From positions 1-14,192 of the forward strand of contig DAJH01000017.1 of NCBI GenBank assembly GCA_002498925.1: 14,192 nt of DNA, written 5' to 3'. Positions 6,906-14,192 of this stretch are shown here, piece by piece (position 1 is the stretch's first letter; the number at the start of each line of letters is the position of its first letter). A model generated the notes under the pieces. That model was not told the DNA's origin. It saw nothing but the letters and a program-made list of their open reading frames with translations, and did no database searches. The translations under genes and the position numbers were made by a program. The DNA is from Euryarchaeota archaeon UBA173 (GTDB taxonomy: Archaea > Thermoplasmatota > Poseidoniia > Poseidoniales > Thalassarchaeaceae).

Positions 6906-8123
6906 ATGGCATCAGAGTCCGACTCGCAGCCCAATGATAATCAGGAGTCACTGAAATCATCCGTAAGGAGGCTCCAATCTGAGATGAGAGAGTTGTCCGA
7001 ATCAGCCCATCAGTTGTTAACCGAAAAAATGGTTCTTGAAAATGAGGTCGCACAGGTTAAGAAGAGGGCAAGCAGACTCGAGGAAGAGATCAGGAATCTT
7101 AGATCCCCACCAATGATCATTGGATACATACAGGATGTAACTGATGAAGGGGCAATTGTCAGGAGCTCCAATGGTACCGTATTTCTTGTATCAGTGAACA
7201 ATAGGATAGACTCTTCAAGACTAGTCTCTGGTGCTAGGGTCGCCTTGAATCAAGATACACTTTCTGTCATTGAGATTCTAGATGATTCATGGGATCCATT
7301 GGTTGTCACTGCTGAGATAATAGATAGGCCGGACGTTACATTCGATGATATCGGGGGTCTCGATGAGCAGATATCGAGGCTCAAGGAAACAGTGGAGTTA
7401 TCATTCAGAAATCCCGAGGCATTCAGAACATTCGGAATTGAACCCCCGAAGGGCATCCTTCTCACGGGTAGTCCTGGTACCGGGAAAACACTACTCGCCA
7501 AGGCAGTAGCCAATTCTACGGATGCTGTATTCCTAGGTATTGTCGCATCTGAACTAGCACAGAAGTACATAGGCGAAGGTGGGAGGCTGGTCAGGGAATT
7601 ATTCGATCTAGCAAGGAACAAGGCTCCTGCTATCGTATTTATCGATGAGTTAGATGCAATCGGATCCAAGAGACTTGACACTGCAACATCAGGCGATAGA
7701 GAGGTTCAGAGGACATTGATGCAATTACTTGCTGAGTTAGATGGTTTCGAATCCCTTGAGAATGTCAAAGTCATTGCTGCAACAAATAGGCCAGAGCTTC
7801 TTGATGAAGCATTACTTCGCCCTGGAAGATTTGACAGGGTTGTTGAAGTCCCAATGCCAGATGAAGATGCACGCTTTGCAATTCTAAGCGTCCACACATC
7901 AAACACACCCCTGACAAAGGGTGTATCCTTGGATTCTCTAGCGAGGAAGACAGAAGGCTTCAGCGGGGCAGAGATCATGTCTTTGGTAACAGAAGCCGGT
8001 GTTACGGCAATAAGTGAGGGGAGAAAGAAGATTTCTAAATCAGATTTCTCAAAGGCCCTATTGGCCATGGAAAGAAACCTAGGCAGCCAATCAAACATCC
8101 CCAATGACAGATTGTATGACTAA
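6906..8123 (+). CDS. pan: Proteasome-activating nucleotidase (PAN), AAA+ ATPase
   Basis: PAN is the hexameric ATPase that unfolds proteins and feeds them into the archaeal 20S proteasome. This 405-residue copy has the full architecture. An N-terminal coiled coil (about 14-65) is followed by the conserved Pro pair at 68-69 at the coil/OB junction and an OB domain (about 70-135). The AAA+ module has Walker A GSPGTGKT (188-195), a Tyr-Ile-Gly pore loop (KYIGEGG), Walker B FIDELD with catalytic D247-E248, a sensor/second-region TNRPELLDEALLRPGRFDR with arginine finger, and a C-terminal helical lid. It ends in Leu-Tyr-Asp, a valid HbYX tail that docks into the 20S alpha ring and opens its gate. 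Walker A has Ser where most relatives have Pro (GPPGTGKT), which should be tolerated. No proteasome core subunit lies nearby. Upstream it is divergent from mbf1. Confidence 0.96.
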   Translation: MASESDSQPNDNQESLKSSVRRLQSEMRELSESAHQLLTEKMVLENEVAQVKKRASRLEEEIRNLRSPPMIIGYIQDVTDEGAIVRSSNGTVFLVSVNNRIDSSRLVSGARVALNQDTLSVIEILDDSWDPLVVTAEIIDRPDVTFDDIGGLDEQISRLKETVELSFRNPEAFRTFGIEPPKGILLTGSPGTGKTLLAKAVANSTDAVFLGIVASELAQKYIGEGGRLVRELFDLARNKAPAIVFIDELDAIGSKRLDTATSGDREVQRTLMQLLAELDGFESLENVKVIAATNRPELLDEALLRPGRFDRVVEVPMPDEDARFAILSVHTSNTPLTKGVSLDSLARKTEGFSGAEIMSLVTEAGVTAISEGRKKISKSDFSKALLAMERNLGSQSNIPNDRLYD

Positions 8124-8130
8124 CAGTAAC

Positions 8131-8138
8131 CCTATTTC
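8131..8138 (+). promoter_or_regulatory. Weak TATA-like element before the hut cluster
   Basis: CCTATTTC begins 28 bases before GTG 8159, inside a 35-base gap after PAN, and is followed by a C-rich stretch (8138-8148). A similar CTATTT lies 28 bases before the preferred hutH ATG (11830-11835). No Shine-Dalgarno site precedes either start. The spacing suggests leaderless initiation but the element is short and could be chance. Confidence 0.25.
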
Positions 8139-8158
8139 CCACCCCCCTATCGCGGGTC

Positions 8159-9196
8159 GTGAGTCGAGCCCTTATTGAGTGCGTGCCAAATTTCAGTGAG
8201 GGCAGGAATCCCGAAGTGATTGCCATGATCACTAAGCCAATTAGCGAATCGCCTGGCGTGGAGCTATTGGATGTCGATATGGGGTATGATTTCAATAGGA
8301 CAGTTGTCACAATGGTGGGGGATCCAGAGGCGGTTCTGCAAGCCGTTATCGAGTGTACATCAATAGCTGTCGAGCTAATTGATATGAGGGAACATACAGG
8401 AGAACACGCACGTATGGGTGCAGTGGATGTAGTTCCGTTCATTCCCCTTAGCGGGTCTTCTATGGAAGACTGCGTCAAGCTTTCCGAAAGATACGCTGAA
8501 GTTGTTTCTGAGCAATTTGGCCTTCCTGTTTATTTGTATGCTGAGGCAGCTAGGGATGAACAGAGGGTGAGATTGCCGGATATTAGGAAAGGCGAGTATG
8601 AGGGCATGGAGAAAAAAATGTCATCAGACGCATGGACTCCTGACTACGGGCCAACTACCTTCCCACCAACAATGGGGGTTACTGCTACGGGTGCTAGGCA
8701 GATTCTTATTGCTTACAATGTAAACCTCAATACTGACGATAAGAAAATAGCAAACTCGATAGCTTCTAAAATCCGAACTAGTGGTGCTTTAGTTAGGGAT
8801 GATAATGGGGACAAGGTATTGGGAAAGGATGGGAAGGCCCTGAGAACGCCTGGAAAGTTTCAGTCCCTACAAGCAGCCGGATGGATGTTTGACGAAGATA
8901 CTGCTCAAGTTTCAATGAACCTCCTAGATCATAGTACTACAGGGCTTCATGATGTTACCGAGGCAATAAGAATTGAAGCAGAAAACCTCGGTTATTCTGT
9001 CACAGGTTCAGAACTCGTGGGATTGGTGCCACTGGATGCTATGTTGTCTGCAGGGAGTAAATATCATGGATATTCCAATAACGTAAATGAGCTAGATTTG
9101 GTAAACTTTGCAATTTCTGGTTTATCACTCAACGAATTTGGAGAGTTCGATCCACAAACTAGCATTATTGAGTGGGCAATATCTGGCGGTGAATAA
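8159..9196 (+). CDS. ftcD: Glutamate formimidoyltransferase
   Basis: The enzyme transfers the formimino group of N-formimino-L-glutamate to tetrahydrofolate, giving glutamate and 5-formimino-THF, the last step of the folate-linked histidine degradation route. The 345-residue protein matches the formyltransferase half of animal FTCD. It starts MSRALIECVPNFSEGR, typical of the family. It carries GEHARMGAVDVVPFIP, with H83 at the position of the catalytic histidine (His82 of the mammalian enzyme), and later the SLQAAGWMFDED and VSMNLLDHSTTGLHDV segments. The cyclodeaminase half is a separate gene immediately downstream. GTG 8159 is the first start and gives the expected N-terminus. It heads the hut cluster, 35 bases after PAN, with no Shine-Dalgarno site. 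The presence of this gene implies the organism uses tetrahydrofolate as a one-carbon carrier. Confidence 0.95.
   Translation: MSRALIECVPNFSEGRNPEVIAMITKPISESPGVELLDVDMGYDFNRTVVTMVGDPEAVLQAVIECTSIAVELIDMREHTGEHARMGAVDVVPFIPLSGSSMEDCVKLSERYAEVVSEQFGLPVYLYAEAARDEQRVRLPDIRKGEYEGMEKKMSSDAWTPDYGPTTFPPTMGVTATGARQILIAYNVNLNTDDKKIANSIASKIRTSGALVRDDNGDKVLGKDGKALRTPGKFQSLQAAGWMFDEDTAQVSMNLLDHSTTGLHDVTEAIRIEAENLGYSVTGSELVGLVPLDAMLSAGSKYHGYSNNVNELDLVNFAISGLSLNEFGEFDPQTSIIEWAISGGE
9188..9192 (+). promoter_or_regulatory. Shine-Dalgarno site for fchA
   Basis: GGTGA, complementary to the archaeal 16S rRNA 3' end, lies five bases before ATG 9198 and overlaps the last codons of ftcD. It supports ATG 9198 over an in-frame upstream ATG at 9108 that would run deep into ftcD. 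Confidence 0.5.
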
Positions 9197-9197
9197 T

Positions 9198-9818
9198 ATG
9201 AATGAAGGTTACTCGGAGACGCTCCAAGACATCGCTTCCTCCAATCCAACCCCAGGCGGAGGTTCTGTATCTGCCCTAGTACTAGCACACGGTCACGCTT
9301 TGGCAGTAATGGTTTCCAGGCTAACACTAAGCAGAGATAGGTGGATCGATGGACATGCGGCAGCTCGAGACATAATCTCAATGTCTGGCGAAGGCATGAA
9401 TGACTCCATGGCAATGGCAGACGCCGATGCCGAGTCTTTCGATCTAGTTATGGAGGCCTATAGGATGCCCCGGAGTAATGACGATGAAATCTCTTTGCGG
9501 AATACTGCGATTCAAATGGCCACTATTGGTGCAGCTAAGTCACCATTGTCCATAGCTAGAGAATCCCTTTCACTTCTAGATTCTACACTCGAATTGGCAA
9601 AATTCGGTAATTCCAACGCTCTTACAGATTTGGCAGCATCAGCAGAATTAGCAAGGGCCTCGTTCATCATTGCCTCAATGAATGTCAGGATCAACCTCGA
9701 CTCTATTGATGGGGATGAATCTGCCAATATCTCTTCTGAGCTATCTTCATTAGAAGATGATGTGAATGCCTCTTATGCAAAGATCAGCACAGTTATCAGA
9801 GAAAGGCTGGGATGGTAA
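9198..9818 (+). CDS. fchA: Methenyl-THF-forming formimidoyl-tetrahydrofolate cyclodeaminase
   Basis: It converts 5-formimino-THF to 5,10-methenyl-THF and ammonia, completing the step begun by FtcD. The protein is 206 residues and nearly all helical. The family signature NPTPGGGSVSAL is at residues 16-27. The DADAESFDLVMEAYRMP segment (75-91) and the GNSNALTDLAASAELARA segment (137-154), followed by NVRINL, also match the FTCD C-terminal domain. The start at 9198 is one base after the ftcD stop and is preceded by GGTGA, so the two genes are translationally coupled. This mirrors the fused animal enzyme as two adjacent genes. The gene overlaps the start of hutU by seven bases. In other organisms the enzyme is an octamer of helical dimers; that is family knowledge, not visible here. 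Confidence 0.93.
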   Translation: MNEGYSETLQDIASSNPTPGGGSVSALVLAHGHALAVMVSRLTLSRDRWIDGHAAARDIISMSGEGMNDSMAMADADAESFDLVMEAYRMPRSNDDEISLRNTAIQMATIGAAKSPLSIARESLSLLDSTLELAKFGNSNALTDLAASAELARASFIIASMNVRINLDSIDGDESANISSELSSLEDDVNASYAKISTVIRERLGW

Positions 9819-11827
9819 TGTCGGATAATGGACAGACATATGGCATCCCCCGGGAATTGCCCATTCCCGCTACTTTAGACCCGAGTGTACCGCATGCACC
9901 TTCTAGGCCTCAGGTTCTAAACGAGATAGAAAAGACCCTAGCAATTAGGAATGCATTGAGATATTTTCCCAAAGAATGGCATGCTGAACTAGGAAAGGAA
10001 TTCCTATCTGAGTTAGAAGAATTCGGGCACATATACATGCACAGATTCAGACCGGATTACGAGATGCAAGCTAGGCCATTGGGATACTACAATGCGAATT
10101 CCGAAAGCGCGGCAGCGATAATGATGATGATTCAAAATAACCTCGATCCGAGTGTTGCTCAGTTTCCCCATGAACTGGTTACATATGGAGGAAATGGCAC
10201 TGTCTTCCAGAATTGGGCCCAATATCAATTGACCATGAAATATCTATCCGAAATGAATGATGGACAGACCTTGGTCATGAACTCCGGCCACCCACTTGGA
10301 CTGTTCCCCTCGTCCAAATCCGCCCCCAGGGTTGTAATCTCAAATGGGATGGTCATACCAAATTATTCATCTCAGGATGATTATGAGAGGATGAATGCAT
10401 TAGGGGTTACTCAATACGGCCAAATGACAGCAGGTTCGTACATGTACATTGGCCCACAGGGCATTGTTCACGGTACCATGATAACAATCATGAACGCTTC
10501 AAGAAAATACCTCGGAACCTCGCCCACAGAAGGTCTTGGGGGTGTTTTGTATGTTACATCGGGACTGGGTGGAATGTCCGGCGCACAGGCAAAGGCTTCC
10601 GTTATCGCTGGTGCCGTTTGCGTTATCGCCGAGGTAGACTCGGATGCAGCCTCGAAGAGGCACGACCAAGGCTGGCTCTCCGAGCTATACGCGGATATTG
10701 ATACAGTAATCACCAGGGCACGAGACGCCGTACAAAAAAAGGAAGCAGTCTCGATTGGCTACATTGGCAACATTGTGGACTTGCTAGAGGCCCTTATCGA
10801 TGCAGACCTTACTCCGGACCTAGGAAGTGATCAGACTAGTCTACACAACCCCTGGCTCGGAGGATATACTCCGGTTGGATTTTCTTACGAAGAGTCAAAG
10901 GAACTGTTATCTCGGAATCCTGAAGAATTCAAGGAACACGTCCGTTCTTCTCTCCGAACTCACTCGAATGCAATCAACGTACTTTGCTCAAAGGGGATGA
11001 GATTCTGGGACTATGGTAATGCATTCCTGTTAGAAGCTGGGAGGTCCGGCGCAAACGTATTTGCCGATGATGGAACGTTCACATTCCCCTCTTATGTTGA
11101 GGATATTATGGGGCCCATGTGTTTCGACTATGGTTTTGGCCCATTTAGGTGGGTTTGTACTTCTGGCCTACAGTCAGACCTCGAAGAATCCGACAAGGTC
11201 GCTATGGGGGTTCTCGAGGAACTTATCAAGGACTGTCCAGAAGAGATCGTCCAACAATATCGGGATAATTTGAGGTGGATTCAGGAAGCTGGTAAGCATG
11301 AGCTTGTTGTCGGTAGCAAAGCCAGGATCCTATACTCCGATGAGACTGGAAGAGTTTCCATCGCCAAGGCACTCAATAATGCCATTTCCGAGGGGCATAT
11401 TTCCGCCCCCATAGTAATTGGCAGGGATCACCACGACGTAAGTGGAACAGATAGCCCATACAGGGAGACCTCCGACATTTACGATGGTTCTATGTTCACT
11501 TCTGACATGGCTATTCAGAACTTCGTTGGAGACTCATTCAGAGGTGCAACATGGGTCAGTATCCACAATGGGGGTGGTGTGGGTTGGGGCGAGGTAACAA
11601 ATGGAGGATTTGGCATGCTCATCGATGGAACGGAACAATGCAGGAAAAATATCGAATCTATGATTTCATGGGATGTGAATAATGGTATTGCTCGGAGGTC
11701 ATGGGCTAGAAATGAGGCTGCACGGTGGTCCATAAATAGGGCAATGAAGATGAATGACGATCTAGATGTAACAATGCCCAATGACGTGGATGAATCCACA
11801 ATCAATGATATATTCGATTCTCGATGA
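9812..11827 (+). CDS. hutU: Urocanate hydratase (long, animal-like form)
   Basis: Urocanase uses tightly bound NAD+ to hydrate urocanate to 4-imidazolone-5-propionate. At 671 residues it is longer than the common bacterial enzyme (about 555) and close to animal UROC1-type proteins. Diagnostic segments: HELVTYGGNGTVFQNWAQY; YVTSGLGGMSGAQAKA (the NAD-binding glycine-rich loop); DQTSLHNPWLGGYTPVG; DIMGPMCFDYGFGPFRW, whose cysteine (C437, codon 11120) matches the catalytic Cys410 of the bacterial enzyme; and IHNGGGVGWGEVTNGG near the end. It starts inside the end of fchA: ATG 9812 overlaps the fchA stop, and ATG 9818 overlaps it by one base as an alternative. Coupled translation with fchA is therefore likely. 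hutH follows after a 30-base gap. No truncation or loss of a key residue is seen. Confidence 0.96.
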   Translation: MVMSDNGQTYGIPRELPIPATLDPSVPHAPSRPQVLNEIEKTLAIRNALRYFPKEWHAELGKEFLSELEEFGHIYMHRFRPDYEMQARPLGYYNANSESAAAIMMMIQNNLDPSVAQFPHELVTYGGNGTVFQNWAQYQLTMKYLSEMNDGQTLVMNSGHPLGLFPSSKSAPRVVISNGMVIPNYSSQDDYERMNALGVTQYGQMTAGSYMYIGPQGIVHGTMITIMNASRKYLGTSPTEGLGGVLYVTSGLGGMSGAQAKASVIAGAVCVIAEVDSDAASKRHDQGWLSELYADIDTVITRARDAVQKKEAVSIGYIGNIVDLLEALIDADLTPDLGSDQTSLHNPWLGGYTPVGFSYEESKELLSRNPEEFKEHVRSSLRTHSNAINVLCSKGMRFWDYGNAFLLEAGRSGANVFADDGTFTFPSYVEDIMGPMCFDYGFGPFRWVCTSGLQSDLEESDKVAMGVLEELIKDCPEEIVQQYRDNLRWIQEAGKHELVVGSKARILYSDETGRVSIAKALNNAISEGHISAPIVIGRDHHDVSGTDSPYRETSDIYDGSMFTSDMAIQNFVGDSFRGATWVSIHNGGGVGWGEVTNGGFGMLIDGTEQCRKNIESMISWDVNNGIARRSWARNEAARWSINRAMKMNDDLDVTMPNDVDESTINDIFDSR

Positions 11828-11857
11828 GTCTATTTGCGATTACTTCCGGCGTGCACC

Positions 11858-13381
11858 ATGCGCGAGTTGTCTATTGACGGTTTCAATCTAACAATAGAGG
11901 ATGTTGTCGATACCGGTAGAAACCTAACCAAGGTATCCCTATCAGATGAAGCTAGGAGTAGGATGGAGGGCTCAAGAAGTGTCGTAGAGGAAATCATCCA
12001 GAGTGATGAGGTCGTCTACGGCATAAACACTGGATTTGGCGCCCTTTCTTCTGTAAAGATAGATCACAGTGACCTCAAGTCACTACAGGAGAATCTGATT
12101 AGAAGCCATGCTTGTGGTGTCGGAGAAAAAATGGAATATAATCATGTAAAGATGATGATGCTAATTAGAGCCAACACCCTTTGTCGTGGGCAATCAGGCT
12201 CTCGCACTTTAGTCGTTGAAACACTGATTCAAATGATTAATTCTGGAGTCTGCCCAGTTATACCAAGAATTGGATCTTTGGGGGCATCAGGTGATTTAGC
12301 TCCGCTCTCACATCTCGCTTTAGCATTAATTGGCGAGGGGGAATGCGAAGTATTGGACGACGACTCACTCATTTCAACCGACTCATCATTGGCCCTGAAG
12401 AAGTACGGAATCGAACCAATATCGCTCGAGGCAAAGGAGGGTCTTTCATTGATAAATGGTACAAGCCAGATGTGTGCCTACATGTGCGAAGCAATATCCA
12501 ACATGGACCTGCTCATGTTCGCATCAGACCTCTCGGCCGCTTGCTCATTGGAGGCAATTAAAGGCTCACACGTGCCTTTCGATAGCAGGATTCACGACTC
12601 TAGGCCTCACTGGGGTCAGAGCATATCCGCTGCCAGAATCAGGGAAGTCCTGTCTAATTCCGAAATTAATTCCTCCCATGCTGAATGCGATAGGGTTCAG
12701 GACTCTTATTCATTCAGGTGCGTTCCACAGGTTCACGGACCCGTAATCGATATGCTACGTGAAGCACGTAGAATAATGTCAATTGAAATCAACAGTGCCA
12801 CAGATAACCCGCTGGTCTTCTCCGAAGGGACGAGAAGCATTCTTTCTGGTGGTAATTTCCACGGTCAATACATAGCACTTAGTAGCGATGGATTAGCAGT
12901 CGCATGTCATGAAATAGCTAGTATTTCAGAACGTAGAATAGCACAGATTCTAGATCCCCAGTGGAGCAATCAAAAACCGTTCCTAGCAACAAATGAGGGT
13001 TTGGAAAGCGGCCTTATGATAGTCCAGTATGCCTCTGCCGCTATCATCTCAGAATTACACCTTATGGCATCTCCCGCAACTACAAGCAACATCCCCGTTA
13101 GTATGGGCAAGGAAGACCATGTTTCCATGGGTGCGACGGGTGCACACAGATCAATGAAGAGCTCCAGGTACCTAGCACAGGTAATTGCCAACGAGCTGAT
13201 TTGTTCTGCTGAGGCCTTGGATAGGATTTCAGAAATGCCGGGTCACGGCGTATCTAAGGTCCATAAGTGGGTAAGGAAAATTGTTCCCCGACTTACCACT
13301 GACAGATCAATGTCCAATGATAGCATTGCACTATCGAAAGCACTTCTAACGGGCGGAATTACTGAGGTATTCGGTGATTGA
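11858..13381 (+). CDS. hutH: Histidine ammonia-lyase (histidase)
   Basis: Histidase removes ammonia from L-histidine to give trans-urocanate, the first step of the pathway. The protein has 507 residues, the usual family length. Ala-Ser-Gly at 143-145, within GSLGASGDLAPLSHLALAL, cyclises to the MIO electrophile. Y54 in YGINTGFG corresponds to the catalytic Tyr53 of the Pseudomonas enzyme. The QDSYSFRCVPQVHG and SATDNPLVF motifs and the GGNFHGQ substrate loop are all present. ATG 11858 is preferred over TTG 11834 because it gives the family-like N-terminus MRELSIDGF. The gap to hutU is 30 bases, there is no Shine-Dalgarno site, and CTATTT lies 28 bases upstream, so hutH may also have its own leaderless promoter. 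The stop TGA is directly followed by the alaX start. Confidence 0.97.
   Translation: MRELSIDGFNLTIEDVVDTGRNLTKVSLSDEARSRMEGSRSVVEEIIQSDEVVYGINTGFGALSSVKIDHSDLKSLQENLIRSHACGVGEKMEYNHVKMMMLIRANTLCRGQSGSRTLVVETLIQMINSGVCPVIPRIGSLGASGDLAPLSHLALALIGEGECEVLDDDSLISTDSSLALKKYGIEPISLEAKEGLSLINGTSQMCAYMCEAISNMDLLMFASDLSAACSLEAIKGSHVPFDSRIHDSRPHWGQSISAARIREVLSNSEINSSHAECDRVQDSYSFRCVPQVHGPVIDMLREARRIMSIEINSATDNPLVFSEGTRSILSGGNFHGQYIALSSDGLAVACHEIASISERRIAQILDPQWSNQKPFLATNEGLESGLMIVQYASAAIISELHLMASPATTSNIPVSMGKEDHVSMGATGAHRSMKSSRYLAQVIANELICSAEALDRISEMPGHGVSKVHKWVRKIVPRLTTDRSMSNDSIALSKALLTGGITEVFGD
13373..13378 (+). promoter_or_regulatory. Shine-Dalgarno site for alaX
   Basis: GGTGAT, a perfect complement of the archaeal 16S 3' end core, lies within the last codons of hutH, three bases before ATG 13382. 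Since the hutH stop TGA (13379-13381) abuts this ATG, the arrangement indicates termination-reinitiation coupling. Confidence 0.5.
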
Positions 13382-14095
13382 ATGCAAGAAAAATTGCATA
13401 TGACCCAACACCCGGGTACCAATCCCCCTGCATTCAGAACATCCGTCTCTGGTGTTACTGACGATGGAATATATCTCACTGAGTCATATTGCTACCCACG
13501 AGGAGGCGGTCAACCAGGGGATATTGGAATTCTGACCGGATCCGATAAAAAATCCGAGTTTACGGAAGTATTGGGCGGAGAAAATATTCTACATCCAATG
13601 GAAAATCCATCGATTTTCAGTTCCGGAGACGAGGTGCTTTGCGAAATTGATTCCATACGCAGAAACAGGAATACTAAGATGCATACAGCCCAACACGTAT
13701 TTTCAGCTTTGGCCAATGAATTGTATGGAGCAGAAACCGTGGGCAATCAGATTAGTGACGGATACACTAGGATAGACCTCTTGTTCCCCGATAGAGATCA
13801 ATTCAATGCAGAGGACATGTCAGAGGCAGTAAATGATGCTTTGAGAAGTAACTCTGATGTTTCCATACATGAGTGGGACCGTTCAAGAATCCTCTCTCAT
13901 GAGCAAATGAGGCATACAAAATTCATGGACAGGATTCCCAGCTCTATCGAGATTCTTAGAGTAGTGGAAATAGAGGGTATTGATCTATGCCCCTGTGGCG
14001 GGACTCATGTTTCAAACACATCTGATATTGAAAATATTACAATCACTAACTCTAGATCGAAGGGTGCTGGGAAACTTAGAATTACATATGAATGA
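13382..14095 (+). CDS. alaX: AlaX-type alanyl-tRNA editing hydrolase
   Basis: AlaX is a free-standing relative of the AlaRS editing domain that removes serine (and glycine) wrongly attached to tRNA-Ala. The protein is 237 residues, within the medium AlaX size range. The N-terminal domain holds SYCYPRGGGQPGDIG (35-49), the family's glycine-rich entry motif. The zinc site is formed by H101-TAQ-H105 and by C205 and H209 in CPCGGTHVSNT. It starts immediately after the hutH stop with GGTGAT just upstream, so it is the last gene of the hut transcription unit. A second in-frame ATG at 13400 is possible. It lacks the aminoacylation domain of AlaRS, so it is not a truncated synthetase: the N-terminus is intact and the stop is natural. 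Its link with histidine breakdown is positional only. Confidence 0.93.
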   Translation: MQEKLHMTQHPGTNPPAFRTSVSGVTDDGIYLTESYCYPRGGGQPGDIGILTGSDKKSEFTEVLGGENILHPMENPSIFSSGDEVLCEIDSIRRNRNTKMHTAQHVFSALANELYGAETVGNQISDGYTRIDLLFPDRDQFNAEDMSEAVNDALRSNSDVSIHEWDRSRILSHEQMRHTKFMDRIPSSIEILRVVEIEGIDLCPCGGTHVSNTSDIENITITNSRSKGAGKLRITYE

Positions 14096-14123
14096 AATCA
14101 CACTGTAATAGGTATGTAATTAC

Positions 14124-14192
14124 TGGTGGGCTCGGCAGGAATTGAACCTGCGATCTTCGCCATGTCAAGGCGACGTCATAACCCCTAGACCA
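14124..14192 (-). tRNA. tRNA-Val (anticodon GAC), 5' end cut by the window
   Basis: Read on the minus strand, the sequence has a D arm (GTC/GAC stem), an anticodon stem TCGCC/GGCGA with loop TTGACAT (anticodon GAC at 14164-14166, reading GUC valine codons), a five-base variable loop, a T arm GCAGG-TTCAATT-CCTGC, acceptor strand CGAGCCC, discriminator A and an encoded CCA (14124-14126). The seven 5' acceptor bases, predicted to be GGGCTCG, lie beyond base 14192. No intron is seen in the anticodon loop. It is convergent with alaX, 28 bases away. Confidence 0.95.

Noticed and set aside
7250..8104. Two serine-rich minus-strand frames inside PAN
   Set aside because: They oppose the conserved AAA+ motifs and show only low-complexity shadow composition.
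8138..8148. C-rich tract before ftcD as a regulatory i-motif/G-quadruplex
   Set aside because: Only one C-rich run; four separated runs would be needed.
14096..14123. Terminator between alaX and the tRNA
   Set aside because: The 28 bases show neither a stable hairpin nor a T run on either strand.

Overview
The window is a compact, gene-dense piece of an archaeal chromosome. Archaeal-type primase small subunit (PriS), a proteasome-activating nucleotidase (PAN) with a C-terminal HbYX tail, MBF1, Tsr3 and AlaX together rule out a bacterium. Moderate GC, acidic and low-complexity protein tails, many GTG/TTG starts, few Shine-Dalgarno sites and folate-dependent histidine degradation fit a Thermoplasmata-related lineage, most likely marine (Marine Group II/III, Poseidoniales-like). 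The lineage assignment is inference from gene content; I could not run a phylogeny.

Layout. (1) 1-2437, plus strand: the 3' two-thirds of priS, then an unrecognised acidic protein with polyproline runs and a duplicated C-terminal motif, then an RDD-like membrane protein with a very lysine-rich N-terminal tail. (2) 2438-3493, minus strand: a DUF21/CBS (CNNM/CorC-like) membrane protein whose stop codon abuts that of the preceding gene. (3) 3612-5816, plus: methionyl-tRNA synthetase with a C-terminal tRNA-binding OB domain. (4) 5803-6832, minus: mbf1 followed by tsr3, overlapping each other; the 3' end of tsr3 overlaps the end of metG. (5) 6906-8123, plus: PAN, divergent from mbf1 across a short shared promoter region. 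(6) 8159-14095, plus: a histidine-utilisation cluster ftcD-fchA-hutU-hutH with alaX attached at the end. (7) 14124-14192, minus: tRNA-Val(GAC), cut by the window edge.

How the genes work together. HutH deaminates histidine to urocanate and HutU hydrates urocanate to imidazolonepropionate. The next enzyme, imidazolonepropionase (HutI), is not in this window. FtcD then moves the formimino group of formiminoglutamate to tetrahydrofolate, and FchA releases ammonia to give 5,10-methenyl-THF. The cluster would turn histidine into glutamate, ammonia and a one-carbon unit. The rest is housekeeping: replication priming, Met-tRNA charging, 18S/16S-type rRNA modification, transcription coactivation, protein degradation and tRNA-Ala proofreading.

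No mobile element, CRISPR array, phage gene or integration site is visible, and there is no gene-free stretch over 300 bases. The longest gap is 118 bases (3494-3611). The least explained gene is the polyproline/repeat protein next to priS. I do not see convincing evidence for a wholly new system here.
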